29,376 nucleotides of DNA from a virus. The notes beneath the pieces were generated by a model. The model worked only from the letters and a program-made list of their open reading frames with translations, ran no database searches and was not told the origin of the DNA. How positions within the stretch are numbered: position 1 is the first letter of the stretch; each line of letters starts with the position of its first letter. Both the position numbers and the translations under genes were made by a program. Where the stretch lies: positions 1-29,376 of the IMG/VR virus record IMGVR_UViG_3300021182_000213; one strand, written 5' to 3'. This document shows positions 6,087 to 13,502 of this stretch, piece by piece.

Positions 6087-6579
6087 CCGGCAACATCACC
6101 CGGCCGCTGTACGCCGACTTCCGCGCCGGGTTGTTGTAGCAGAATACGCCGTAGCGTTCGCGAATGCCGGCGTCCGGTATCCGCTCCTCCAGCCATGGGC
6201 AGGCGACAGCGAGCTTGCGCCACGTGTCTTTGGCAAGCGGCTGTAAAGCACCGTCAGAAGCGACCGGAGCCCGTGTGGGCTCTGTTTTCGTGTCGGGTGG
6301 TGGTACGGAGCCCAGAAACTCTACGGCTTCCTTAAAGCCGATATTCTTGACGAGCTTGGCCAGGTCGATGGCGCCGCGGCCCTTGGCATCGCAGCTAAAG
6401 CAGTGGAAGCGGCCGTCATCGTTGTAGGCGAAGCAGTTGTTGTTGGATTTGGACTGGTGGATGGGGCAATAGCCCTGCCAGTCGGCTTTGCGGCGCTTGA
6501 AGCGCGTCATGTCCAGCCCGAGCGCGGCGGCGAGGGCTGGGAACGGAAGCGAGCGGACTTGCTCGTATTGGTCTGACAC
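5647..6579 (-). CDS. CHC2 zinc-finger/TOPRIM DNA primase-like protein
   Basis: The product is 310 residues. A CHC2 zinc-binding motif is visible as C38-P-I-H41 ... C60-F-S-C63, the DNA-binding element of DnaG-type primases. A TOPRIM-like C-terminal part starts near residue 220, with VYLVES (Glu 224) and LPDRN (267-269), where family members usually have a DxD pair, so the second acidic motif is altered. It is shorter than cellular DnaG (about 600 residues) and lacks a helicase-interaction domain. I chose the GTG at 6579, since AAGGAGG lies six bases upstream; the frame is open further but has no better signal. It probably synthesises primers for phage replication, or is a regulator built on the same domains. 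Confidence 0.8.
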   Translation of the reverse strand: MSDQYEQVRSLPFPALAAALGLDMTRFKRRKADWQGYCPIHQSKSNNNCFAYNDDGRFHCFSCDAKGRGAIDLAKLVKNIGFKEAVEFLGSVPPPDTKTEPTRAPVASDGALQPLAKDTWRKLAVACPWLEERIPDAGIRERYGVFCYNNPARKSAYSGRVMLPVKDSAGVLYGYLGRDTSGNPDNPKYLFPKNLPKSRFLFGAAELVAGTFGPVPLKRVYLVESPFCVMKFAMYGLPAVAAYGWSIAEEQLSLLCTLAKGIVYLPDRNKAESCAETLLRISRHLWVKAPPLPAACEDPESLTKEVMLAL

Positions 6580-6640
6580 CGATTTCCTCCTTATACACTC
6601 ACCCCTTGCGTTTGGTAAGAGGACAGGGTACAAAGGGCTT

Positions 6641-6907
6641 ATGGACTTTTCAGTGCGCGTTGTATATGACTGGCATGGTGAGGAAACGCTTTGTACCGGG
6701 AAAGAGGTGACTGCGTTCTTCTTTATGGAGCATCCATTTTTGCCAGGGAGTCACTTGTCGGAATATACAGATGACGAAGGCGTAGCCTATTTTACGTGCG
6801 ACTGGGATACTGATGAAGAGGATATTCAGATTGGTGTTGGTTCGATGGAGCTTATGAAGTATCACGTAGAGGACGGCGACCAAATAACCGTTAATTGCGA
6901 ATTGTAG
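6641..6907 (+). CDS. Hypothetical acidic 88-aa protein
   Basis: The ATG at 6641 follows AAAGGG (weak ribosome site, 6632-6637). The frame is open upstream, but that part is antisense to the primase start. The product is acidic and aromatic (DDEGVAYFTCDWDTDEEDIQ), with no membrane segment, and is likely a small beta-rich domain. It runs opposite to its neighbours and its 3' end overlaps the convergent gene 6891-7334 by 17 bases. No family is recognised. Confidence 0.55.
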   Translation: MDFSVRVVYDWHGEETLCTGKEVTAFFFMEHPFLPGSHLSEYTDDEGVAYFTCDWDTDEEDIQIGVGSMELMKYHVEDGDQITVNCEL

Positions 6908-7334
6908 TAAGCCTATTCTCCAGTAAGTAGCAAAGCATTTTAGCCCGTGCGTCGGCTTCGGTGTCAGCTTCTTTAACGAGCTGGAAGTCATTACCATCTT
7001 TGGGATTCTCATACCATACCCTAAATCCAGTATCGCCTTTTAAGCATTGTCTATACTCATATTCGTATTCGTAATATCGACCGTCTCCTTCAAGAATTAG
7101 ACTTGCTGGCAACATCTCCCCCAGCTCGGCTACGGTGAAGGCGGAATAAAAAGCCTTACTGCCATACGTCGGTTGTTGTTCAGCAAGTACAAGGTAAGAC
7201 CCATTATGTAGAATCTGTCCGCCAGCCACTATTTTTGCTTTAGGTGTCCAATGCCACAAACTCTCCTGCTTCAGTCCAAGCTCCTTTAGCCGTTTGGCAA
7301 GGTCTAAACTAACGCACTGTTCTTCTAAACGCAT
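6891..7334 (-). CDS. Conserved-type hypothetical phage protein (147 aa)
   Basis: The N-terminus, CVSLDLAKRLKELGLKQESL, followed by an internal AFTVAELGEMLP, resembles a common family of small phage and bacterial proteins of unknown function. The C-terminus carries ADARAKMLCYLLENR. The start at 7334 has AAAGGA a few bases upstream (on the minus strand) and overlaps the end of the gene at 7309-7710 by 26 bases, so the two are probably translated together. It is soluble, without signal peptide. Confidence 0.75.
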   Translation of the reverse strand: MRLEEQCVSLDLAKRLKELGLKQESLWHWTPKAKIVAGGQILHNGSYLVLAEQQPTYGSKAFYSAFTVAELGEMLPASLILEGDGRYYEYEYEYRQCLKGDTGFRVWYENPKDGNDFQLVKEADTEADARAKMLCYLLENRLTTIRN

Positions 7335-7710
7335 ACATTCCTTTTGAGATTGCCTTTTTGTGGGCAGTCGTTAATCGTTTATAGGTGCGCCCGGCTCGGG
7401 CGTTTCTTATCCATTGAGGTGTTTGGTCGTACTGGCGATGACACAGAGTACAAAGCATCCAAAAGTTCTCGCGCTTATGTGCATAAGGCAATCCCTTACG
7501 CTTTGCCCAGTGATAACGTCCAGTATGCTTATATGCAGTGATATTGTCGCAACGAGTAGCTTTGCCAAAGTGCCTGACCAGCCACTTATGGATTGCATCG
7601 TATCCACCACCGCGTAAACTTCGTGGGAGGCTCGCTAACATTCTAGTGTGTGCCTTCTGAGCTGGACTGCGCCTATGCTTGCCTGAGCAGACCTGTTTTG
7701 ATAATTCCAT
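7309..7710 (-). CDS. HNH-like putative endonuclease or zinc-binding phage protein
   Basis: The 133-residue basic protein contains a segment with W-x-K...REN-F-W-M-L-C-T-L-C-H-R-Q-Y-D (about residues 77-95). This resembles the second half of small phage HNH proteins, where a CxxCH knuckle ends in a YD motif. The expected first zinc knuckle is reduced to a single Cys (ATRCDN), so metal binding and catalysis are uncertain. The flanks are very rich in Arg and Lys. Such proteins often lie near replication or packaging genes. It is the upstream partner of the overlapping gene at 6891-7334, and a palindromic operator-like site lies 35 bases upstream. Confidence 0.6.
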   Translation of the reverse strand: MELSKQVCSGKHRRSPAQKAHTRMLASLPRSLRGGGYDAIHKWLVRHFGKATRCDNITAYKHTGRYHWAKRKGLPYAHKRENFWMLCTLCHRQYDQTPQWIRNARAGRTYKRLTTAHKKAISKGMYAFRRTVR

Positions 7711-7744
7711 GGTTGTTTTGTTAATGCTAAGGTGGACGGTGGTT

Positions 7745-7763
7745 AGTAAGTACGCTACTTACT
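7745..7763. promoter_or_regulatory. Operator-like perfect palindrome
   Basis: AGTAAGTA (7745-7752) and TACTTACT (7756-7763) form a perfect 8-bp dyad around CGC. It lies 35 bases upstream of the minus-strand gene starting at 7710. Its size and position fit a dimeric repressor site. A second, weaker dyad (GGTGTC at 7782-7787, GACACC at 7801-7806) lies beside it. The 7711-7866 gap contains no gene. Confidence 0.5.
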
Positions 7764-7866
7764 CCTAATAGTTTTTGTTACGGTGTCTTTAAGGTTTTCG
7801 GACACCCTGCGTTTATAATCCACCGCCCGCCCCAGCCGCCCATTCAGAGATGAGCGGGGGGAGATA

Positions 7867-8067
7867 TTAGTCTGGGTTCAGAACCACTCTATTGATGTTG
7901 AAAATCATCTCCGAGTGTCCGTCTTCAAAATAGACTGTCCAATACCATCTGTCACCTTCGCCTTGAGCTGCATGAGCTTCAATTTTTGTGACGCCGTTTT
8001 TACCTACTTCGCGCACTGTTTTGTATTGGTCATCTTGCCAGTCGTAAACAATATATTGTATTGTCAT
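7867..8067 (-). CDS. Small hypothetical protein (66 aa)
   Basis: The product is acidic and aromatic (MTIQYIVYDWQDDQYKTV, later RWYWTVYFEDGHSEMIFNIN) and likely forms a single beta-sheet domain. There is no signal peptide, membrane helix or obvious ribosome site. Its strand and size match the surrounding minus-strand block of early-type phage genes. The family is unknown. Confidence 0.55.
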   Translation of the reverse strand: MTIQYIVYDWQDDQYKTVREVGKNGVTKIEAHAAQGEGDRWYWTVYFEDGHSEMIFNINRVVLNPD

Positions 8068-8093
8068 GTCGTAGGCAGTAGGATGCCAGCCGT

Positions 8094-8303
8094 TTAATTC
8101 TTATCGTAGTATTCGTCAGCAAGCTTTCTTAAGTTAATGCCCAATCGTACGGCCCACGCCTCCATAGTTTTCGCTTGGGTGTCCATCTCCCGAAAGAACA
8201 AGGCGTCATTCGCCAGTCGGGCAACTTCTCTAAACCTACAAACCATATCGTATGCGCACGCCTTCTCAATATTTACCGCCTGACCGATTTTGGTGAAGTT
8301 CAT
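8094..8303 (-). CDS. Small hypothetical helical protein (69 aa)
   Basis: The product is predicted to be mostly helical (KACAYDMVCRFREVARLAND and then AWAVRLGINLRKLADEYY). The ATG at 8303 lacks a Shine-Dalgarno. Its leader TAACAAACTAAC resembles the leaders of the genes starting at 8783 and, partly, 7710. The family is unknown. Confidence 0.55.
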   Translation of the reverse strand: MNFTKIGQAVNIEKACAYDMVCRFREVARLANDALFFREMDTQAKTMEAWAVRLGINLRKLADEYYDKN

Positions 8304-8307
8304 ACAT

Positions 8308-8336
8308 TTGACAAGTTAGTTTGTTAGTCTTATGCT
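8308..8336 (+). promoter_or_regulatory. Near-consensus sigma-70-like promoter (plus strand)
   Basis: TTGACA (8308-8313) is the perfect -35 consensus and TATGCT (8331-8336) is a four-of-six -10, separated by exactly 17 bases. Transcription would begin near 8343 and read the small gene at 8371. The same DNA is also the leader of the divergent gene starting at 8303, so the divergent genes could be regulated together. Confidence 0.5.
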
Positions 8337-8370
8337 TAGGGCAACTGCCCTCATTTACTCCGAAACCAAA

Positions 8371-8577
8371 ATGGAGTTTAACCTAGCCAAAGCCATCATC
8401 ATGCCTTACGCGCGCCGGGGGAAACTGTTTCCCGCCAGTCCGGCTCTTTCGGCGATGGTTAATGAACGAATAGATAGGCTAACGCGGGAATTAGCAAGGC
8501 AAACAGCGGCCAGGGAAAGCCGAGCTCAGGCTCCGGCTGCCAGTGGCAGCGCAGAGCCGAGCGCAAGGGTAGCTTAG
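8371..8577 (+). CDS. Small hypothetical basic protein (68 aa)
   Basis: The N-terminus is MEFNLAKAIIMPYARRGKLF. A helix with NERIDRLTRELARQTAARES follows, then an Ala/Ser-rich tail. The frame is open to an ATG at 8332, but that codon lies inside the predicted -10 element, so I prefer the ATG at 8371. No ribosome site is seen. It ends four bases into the convergent gene at 8574-8783. The family is unknown. Confidence 0.45.
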   Translation: MEFNLAKAIIMPYARRGKLFPASPALSAMVNERIDRLTRELARQTAARESRAQAPAASGSAEPSARVA

Positions 8578-8783
8578 GCATATTCCTCCTCCAGTTCCTG
8601 CTCTACCGGCTCATCAGCCTTTTCCACGCAGTAGCGGCAGTTAGCGGAAGGGTGGCCGTTGTGGTCCCGCAGATGTTCCTGTAGCTCCAAATCCCCCTCG
8701 GTTGTAATATCCCGTAGCAGTTGCGCGGGCGACACGCTCAAGGCCTCAGATACGTCTAGATAAGTATTTTTCATATTTGACAT
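8574..8783 (-). CDS. Small putative zinc-finger-like protein (69 aa)
   Basis: The N-terminal half contains a short helix pair (YLDVSEALSVSPAQLLRDIT). The C-terminal half contains EHLRDHNGHPSANCRYCVEK, in which CxxC plus upstream His residues could bind one zinc ion. The tail is very acidic. The start at 8783 has no Shine-Dalgarno; an ATG at 8774 is an alternative. It is the first gene of the minus-strand block and could be regulatory, but nothing proves this. Confidence 0.55.
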   Translation of the reverse strand: MSNMKNTYLDVSEALSVSPAQLLRDITTEGDLELQEHLRDHNGHPSANCRYCVEKADEPVEQELEEEYA

Positions 8784-8976
8784 AAGGTTATAGGTTAGCT
8801 TGTTAAGTGGTTAGGGGGAAGGTTTAGGCTCTCTGTCTATCCAATCAATAGGTTTCAAGCCGCTGTCTTCCCCTCACATATTCATTTTAGCAAGCCTACA
8901 ATTAGCGTCAAGATAGCGTAAACATTGAGGATTTAGCATATTGATAGAAGTTATCCACAAGTAATTAATAGAAACC
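8784..8976. other. Gene-free A/T-rich gap before the late region
   Basis: This 193-base gap separates the minus-strand block from the rightward late genes. It begins with TTGACA (8777-8782) and a 17-base-spaced TTGTTA, a possible weak rightward promoter. It ends with TTATCCACA at 8951-8959, an exact match to the bacterial DnaA-box consensus. Only one such box was seen, so an origin is a weak suggestion. Confidence 0.35.
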
Positions 8977-9153
8977 ATGAACGGCAGGCAGGCTAAAAAG
9001 CTTAGGCAGTTAGCTCGCAGGAAAGAGAATAAGGAGCTTCTTGAAATACATCAGTCGGTGGAGAAGTATTTAAAGCAACTGGTTAAGCCGGCGCCGCGCT
9101 GGATACCGACTAAGGTATGGCGCGGAGTGGCGAAAGTGTTCTTGAATATTTGA
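8977..9153 (+). CDS. Small basic protein preceding the terminase genes (58 aa)
   Basis: The 58-residue product begins MNGRQAKKLRQLARRKENKE and ends with a basic segment PKPAPRWIPTK-like and WRGVAKVFLNI. It is predicted to be helical and strongly positive. There is no Shine-Dalgarno; the leader is TAATTAATAGAAACC. It lies 12 bases before the small terminase start. Its charge and place suggest a DNA- or packaging-associated role, but I do not recognise a family. Confidence 0.6.
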   Translation: MNGRQAKKLRQLARRKENKELLEIHQSVEKYLKQLVKPAPRWIPTKVWRGVAKVFLNI

Positions 9154-9165
9154 TTTTTGACCAAT

Positions 9166-9486
9166 ATGGCAAGAGGCGGAAAACGAGAAGGAGCCGGCAG
9201 ACCCGTGGCTCAACACACGATAGAGGCAGAGGCGGCAAAAGCGGCTCTCGTTGAGGCGTTTGTAAAAGACAAAGACAAGATTTTCGCCGCGCTCATTAAG
9301 CGGGCTAAGACCGCTGACGTTCCCGCGATAAAGGAACTGTTTGACCGGGTGTGGGGTAAGGCAGAACAACCGATAACCGGCAAAGGCGGCGGAGCAATTG
9401 AACTTGCATGGCTCAACGAATTACAATCCCCTACAATCCAAGGCACTGGGCCGAAACCCTCCACGCCAGCACAAAGCGCTGGATAG
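9166..9486 (+). CDS. terS: Putative terminase small subunit
   Basis: The 106-residue protein starts MARGGKREGAGRPVAQHT, the glycine- and basic-rich opening common to small phage DNA-binding proteins that precede large terminases. It continues with helices (AALVEAFVKDKDKIFAALIK and IKELFDRVWGKAEQPI). The small subunit recognises phage DNA and regulates the large subunit. The assignment rests on this N-terminal pattern plus position: its end overlaps the large terminase start by 79 bases. A TTG nine bases upstream (9157) is an alternative start. No strong ribosome site is present. Confidence 0.65.
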   Translation: MARGGKREGAGRPVAQHTIEAEAAKAALVEAFVKDKDKIFAALIKRAKTADVPAIKELFDRVWGKAEQPITGKGGGAIELAWLNELQSPTIQGTGPKPSTPAQSAG

Positions 9487-10733
9487 TCCTGGTATTACAC
9501 CGCCGCGCCGGCAAGACCACAGCCGTACTGAATCACCTCCAGCGAGACTGTATTCGCACGCCGAACGCACAGTTTGCCTACATCGGCCCCACCTACAAGC
9601 AAAGCAAACGGGTAGCGTGGGACATTGCCAAGCATATCAGCCAAGACATTCCAGGTGTTGAGTATAACGAATCGGAATTAACAATTAAGTATCCCAATAA
9701 CAGCAAGCTCGTTCTCGTTGGTTCGGATAATCCTGATAGTTTGCGCGGTCCGGCCTTGTGGGGCGTTGGTTTTGACGAGTATAGTCAGCAGCCTTCGAAC
9801 ATCTTCTCCGAAATCATCAGCAAGTGTTTGGCCGACCACCTCGGATACGCAATCTTCTTTGGCACCCCAAAAGGTAAAAACGAATTTCACAGAATCTACC
9901 AGAACGCTAAGAACAATCCCGATTGGACAGCACAGTTTAAAACCATAGACGACAGTTTGCGCGAGGAGACCGGCGAAACCATAACCAACCTGAAGCAGGC
10001 GTTGGAGGATGATAGGAAGCTGGTCCAGCAAGGGCTAATGACACAGGATGAGTTTAATCAGGAATGGTACTGTTCGTTCGAAGCGGCAATCAAGGGAGCT
10101 TATTACGCCACCCAAATTGCCACCGCCCGCCAGCAGAATCGCATAAAGTTTGTACCTTACGATGCTTCCCTTCCTGTATTTATGGTTTCAGACTTGGGAG
10201 TCGGCCAGGCCTTCGCTACAGGCTTCTACCAGAAAAGTGGCGGCGAGCTCCGCATGATTGATTACTGGGAAGGGCAGAACACGGACGGCATACCGCAGGC
10301 AGTCAAAGCCGCAAAGGACAAGCCCTATATTTACCGCAAGTGGTTCCTACCGCATGACGCTCAAGCCAACAGCATAGATACCGGCCAGACTCGGGTTAAG
10401 ACCATTAAAGACCTTTGGCCTGATATCAAGGTTGAGATTGTGGAAAAGCTTTCGGTTGATGATGGAATAAACAAAGGTAAGTTGATGTGGGCGCACCTAT
10501 GGATTGACGAAAGCAAGTGCCACTTGTTCCTGGATTATATACCACAGTACAGACAGCGCTGGGACGAGAACCGGGGAATGTTCCTTGAAGAGCCGTATCA
10601 CGACTTTACGAGTCACGCCGCAGATGTTCACCGCATGTCAGCTATATCCGAAAACAAGATGAGAAATGAAGCTTATGGGAATAACACCCAAGCAGGCGGC
10701 ATCGCTAGACAATATCCCCATTTAGGCATATGA
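9408..10733 (+). CDS. terL: Terminase large subunit
   Basis: This is the ATPase/nuclease motor that packages DNA into the procapsid. The 441-residue protein has a P-loop HRRAGKTT (31-38), a Walker B strand with catalytic acid pair GFDEYS (D123-E124), and a coupling motif FGTPKGKN (151-158). A C-terminal RNase H-like nuclease domain follows, with acidic residues in MVSDLGVG (D262), PHDAQ (about 330) and SHAADVHR (about 418). The length is normal for the family. The gene overlaps the small subunit by 79 bases and ends in an ATGA overlap with the next gene. All key residues appear present, so it should be functional. Confidence 0.95.
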   Translation: MAQRITIPYNPRHWAETLHASTKRWIVLVLHRRAGKTTAVLNHLQRDCIRTPNAQFAYIGPTYKQSKRVAWDIAKHISQDIPGVEYNESELTIKYPNNSKLVLVGSDNPDSLRGPALWGVGFDEYSQQPSNIFSEIISKCLADHLGYAIFFGTPKGKNEFHRIYQNAKNNPDWTAQFKTIDDSLREETGETITNLKQALEDDRKLVQQGLMTQDEFNQEWYCSFEAAIKGAYYATQIATARQQNRIKFVPYDASLPVFMVSDLGVGQAFATGFYQKSGGELRMIDYWEGQNTDGIPQAVKAAKDKPYIYRKWFLPHDAQANSIDTGQTRVKTIKDLWPDIKVEIVEKLSVDDGINKGKLMWAHLWIDESKCHLFLDYIPQYRQRWDENRGMFLEEPYHDFTSHAADVHRMSAISENKMRNEAYGNNTQAGGIARQYPHLGI

Positions 10734-10891
10734 CCAAACCTCTAAAACTATGGTTAGTGAAACGCAAAGTGTTGGCAACCAGCCTACAACAGGCTCTCCG
10801 CGCAAAAGGCCGAGTTTACTCAGTCGATGAAGCAGCTAAGGAGTTTCAACCAGAAGACAAACCCAAGAAGAAAGTAGGCTTTACCAAATAA
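10730..10891 (+). CDS. Small hypothetical basic protein between terminase and portal (53 aa)
   Basis: The ATG at 10730 overlaps the terminase stop as ATGA. The product begins MTKPLKLWLVKRKVLATSLQ, continues QALRAKGRVYSVDEAAKEFQ and ends in KPKKKVGFTK. It is soluble, basic at both ends, and fits the class of tiny proteins often placed between terL and portal genes. Function is unknown. Confidence 0.65.
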   Translation: MTKPLKLWLVKRKVLATSLQQALRAKGRVYSVDEAAKEFQPEDKPKKKVGFTK

Positions 10892-10900
10892 CCGTTTTAC

Positions 10901-12637
10901 ATGAAACAAGTGGACTACTCCACAATTCCATACGATGACAACGAACGCAGCGCGTCCAAGTTTCGTGAACGCCGCCACCAAGAGTGGACGGACAACTACG
11001 AGCTCTATCGCAACAAAGTCATCTTAAACCGCCTCACCCAGCGCCAGGCTGTCAACATCCCGTTGATGAAAGAAACGCTGAAAACCATCCTTGCAAACAC
11101 GGATGAGTTTCCGGCTATTGAGTACGAGGAATTGGGTAACGACAAGGACAAGGAAATCCTGTTCAACGAGGTTTGGAAAGACTACACCATCCAGGACAAG
11201 CTGGAGCTGAAAGACATCGTTGACAAGAAGCAGGAGTATCTCTACGGCCGCACGTGGCGCAAGCTGAACATCAGAAACGGCAAGATTGAAACTGAAATCA
11301 AGGAGCCCTTTGACATGCTGGTGGACAGGTACGTTGACCCCACTGACCTTGAAACCGCCCGCCATATCATTGAGAGCGGCATTTTCCAAAGCATTGATGA
11401 GTTGGAAAGCAACCCGTTGGTAAACAAGCAGGCTTTAGACCGGCTCCGGCTGTTTTACAGCGCCACTGACATGGGCTTACAGCGCGCCGAGGAAATCACC
11501 AAGACCATGCTGGCACGTAACCAGCGCCTCATTGACATGGGTGTGCCGGACATGAACATGCCCATGCTGGGGCAGACCATGATTGAGCTGAAAGTCCACT
11601 ATGTCAAGATTTACGACGAGGATGACAAGCAGGACCACATCCACGTCATTGTGCGGAGCGTGGGCGCTTTGGGCGGCTCACCTGGTGGCGACATTTCCAG
11701 TGGCTCCGAAGTCCTATTCGGCAAGCCCTTAAAGGAACTCTTGGGCGTGGACTTCTACCCGTTCGTTACGTGGGCTGACGACCCGGAGCGCAACGACTTC
11801 TACAGCGATGGCGTGGCCGATATCGTCCGCATACCCAACCAGGTGCTCAATGTTTGGTTTTCCCAGCTCGTGGAGAACCGGACTTTGCGCAACTTCGGCA
11901 TGCACTTCTTTGACAGCACCGCCAACGAGAATTGGTCACCGCAAGGCTGGACACCGGAGCCGTGGGGCTTCTATCCGCTGCCCGGCAGGCCGGAGGACAT
12001 CCTCAAACAGGTGGAGATTCCCGAGCTGGACAACGCCATGGAGGAAATGGACTATATCAAGCAGCTCGTACAGGGCGCCACGGCCGCCACAGCCGTTAAG
12101 CAAGGTCAGTCCGACAAGGGCGAACAAACCCTCGGCGAGGTGCAGCTCACCACGGCCGCGGCCAACGAGCGCATTACCTCAATTTCCAAATTCTACATGC
12201 TGGCCCAGCGCGAGTTTGGCTGGAAGTGGGCCCAGCTCATGATTGCCAACGCCGACAAGCTGGACGAGATTAAGGTCTACAAGAAATCGTTTAAGGGCAA
12301 TTACTTCAAAAAGGTCATCAAGTCCAAGGACTGGAAGACCAATGAGGGCTATACCTGCCGCGTGGTTTCCTCTGCTGAGCGGGAGCAGGACGACATCAAG
12401 ACCTTGCAGAAGTTTCAGGCAGTCGCCAGCCAGTTCCAAGGTAACGCTGCCATGGGGCGGATTTATCAGGAGAAGATGTTGGATTTCCTCGGTCTCACGC
12501 CCGACCAGCAGAGCGAAGTGATGAACGCTCAAAAGCAGCAGCAACAGGCGCAGCTCATGGGGTCTGGTGGTCAGCCAGGCCAAGGCGCGCCACAATCGCA
12601 GCCGACGCAACCCCAGCCAGTTCCCCAGCCAGCCTAA
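10901..12637 (+). CDS. Portal protein
   Basis: The portal is the dodecameric ring at the capsid vertex through which DNA enters and leaves. The 578-residue protein sits immediately after the terminase and has the typical layout: a charged N-terminus (RRHQEWTDNYELYRNKVI), a wing/clip region with an FDMLVDRYVDP stretch, a stem with DFYPFVTWADDPERNDFYSDG, and helical crown sequence with YIKQLVQGATAATAVKQGQS. It ends in a Gln/Pro-rich tail. The size and features look like the portals of short-tailed phages. The assignment combines order and pattern; I see no single diagnostic motif. The leader ACCGTTTTAC has no ribosome site. Confidence 0.85.
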   Translation: MKQVDYSTIPYDDNERSASKFRERRHQEWTDNYELYRNKVILNRLTQRQAVNIPLMKETLKTILANTDEFPAIEYEELGNDKDKEILFNEVWKDYTIQDKLELKDIVDKKQEYLYGRTWRKLNIRNGKIETEIKEPFDMLVDRYVDPTDLETARHIIESGIFQSIDELESNPLVNKQALDRLRLFYSATDMGLQRAEEITKTMLARNQRLIDMGVPDMNMPMLGQTMIELKVHYVKIYDEDDKQDHIHVIVRSVGALGGSPGGDISSGSEVLFGKPLKELLGVDFYPFVTWADDPERNDFYSDGVADIVRIPNQVLNVWFSQLVENRTLRNFGMHFFDSTANENWSPQGWTPEPWGFYPLPGRPEDILKQVEIPELDNAMEEMDYIKQLVQGATAATAVKQGQSDKGEQTLGEVQLTTAAANERITSISKFYMLAQREFGWKWAQLMIANADKLDEIKVYKKSFKGNYFKKVIKSKDWKTNEGYTCRVVSSAEREQDDIKTLQKFQAVASQFQGNAAMGRIYQEKMLDFLGLTPDQQSEVMNAQKQQQQAQLMGSGGQPGQGAPQSQPTQPQPVPQPA

Positions 12638-12653
12638 TTAACTCATTTACACA

Positions 12654-12992
12654 ATGGATTCCTTGCTAGACAAATTTGGCGTAAAGTTTGAAGACTTAAA
12701 CGCCGCCGAACGCGAGACGTACAGCCAATGGCTCCAGTCGCTATCAAAGAACACGCTCACAGTCGGCTCAGTCCGTGATTACATTCAGGCGATGAAAGAC
12801 CAGGTGGAAGCCGAGCTGGTAACGTTTACCGAACCAAAGACACTTTGGGATTTCCTTTTTAGACGGAAGAAGGACGTCTATTTGACCGCCCGCCTCAGAA
12901 ACTATATGCTTTTGTTAGCATTCCTTACGGGCCCCGAGAAAGCCAAAGCGGCTTTAGAACGGAGCCTCTCAAACATCAAACCTAAGCATTAA
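12654..12992 (+). CDS. Conserved-type small phage protein (112 aa)
   Basis: The product starts MDSLLDKFGVKFEDLNAAER and contains two long helices (ETYSQWLQSLSKN and VRDYIQAMKDQVEAELV), followed by a hydrophobic stretch YMLLLAFLTG. Similar small proteins follow portal genes in several uncultivated phages; the function is unknown. Its place suggests a head-assembly or scaffold-related role. The leader ACTCATTTACACA has no Shine-Dalgarno. Confidence 0.65.
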   Translation: MDSLLDKFGVKFEDLNAAERETYSQWLQSLSKNTLTVGSVRDYIQAMKDQVEAELVTFTEPKTLWDFLFRRKKDVYLTARLRNYMLLLAFLTGPEKAKAALERSLSNIKPKH

Positions 12993-13005
12993 CACAATAA
13001 CTTAT

Positions 13006-13275
13006 ATGGAAGACAGCGACAAAACCAAGCTTGATGAGCTGCGGAAGAAACATCCCGGCTCACTCACCGAGTCAGACCGCGCGTTCCTCACCGCCCGGCG
13101 CTCCTATCTGCAACCTCACGAATTGCAGGCTTTCGGCATCGTAGAAGCCGAGCTACAAGACCCGGACAAACAACCGGAAGAAGCCAAGGACGAAGTTATC
13201 CCAGAGGACGCGCCAGTTCCGGTAAAGCCAGCCAAGAAGCCCAAGGCGAAAGCCAAGGACGAAGTTGTAGAGTAA
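13006..13275 (+). CDS. Small hypothetical Lys/Glu-rich protein (89 aa)
   Basis: The N-terminal half (KTKLDELRKKHPGSLTESDR and AFLTARRSYLQPHELQAFGI) looks folded and helical. The C-terminal half is a low-complexity acidic/Lys-Pro tail (PVPVKPAKKPKAKAKDEVVE). It is in line with the surrounding head genes and has no ribosome site. The family is unknown. Confidence 0.6.
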   Translation: MEDSDKTKLDELRKKHPGSLTESDRAFLTARRSYLQPHELQAFGIVEAELQDPDKQPEEAKDEVIPEDAPVPVKPAKKPKAKAKDEVVE

Positions 13276-13310
13276 TTTAAACAGTAACCTCTAATTGAAA
13301 GGACAGTATT

Positions 13311-13502
13311 ATGTCAGACGAAAGACAAACCTACCGTGTGTTATCCGAGGTTAAAATCTTGGACACGGTGTATCCAGTAGGCGAATTAGTGGATTTAACA
13401 GAGGAACAGGCCGCGCCTCTTTTGGCCGCGACACAGATTGAGTTGAAGACAGCCCCGACACCCGAAACCCCGCCCACTCCTCCAGTGCAACCCACAGTCT
13501 AG
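13311..13502 (+). CDS. Small hypothetical SH3-like protein (63 aa)
   Basis: The sequence YRVLSEVKILDTVYPVGELV followed by DLTEEQAAPLLA resembles the common phage pattern in which a small beta-barrel precedes a short helix. The C-terminus is Thr/Pro-rich. The start follows AAAGGACAGTATT, a real ribosome site that is nearly repeated before the gene at 13562. It may be a small head-associated protein; function is unknown. Confidence 0.65.
   Translation: MSDERQTYRVLSEVKILDTVYPVGELVDLTEEQAAPLLAATQIELKTAPTPETPPTPPVQPTV

Noticed and set aside
9070-9369. Minus-strand frame across the small terminase region
   Set aside because: It opposes two well-supported plus-strand genes and shows no domain or start signal.
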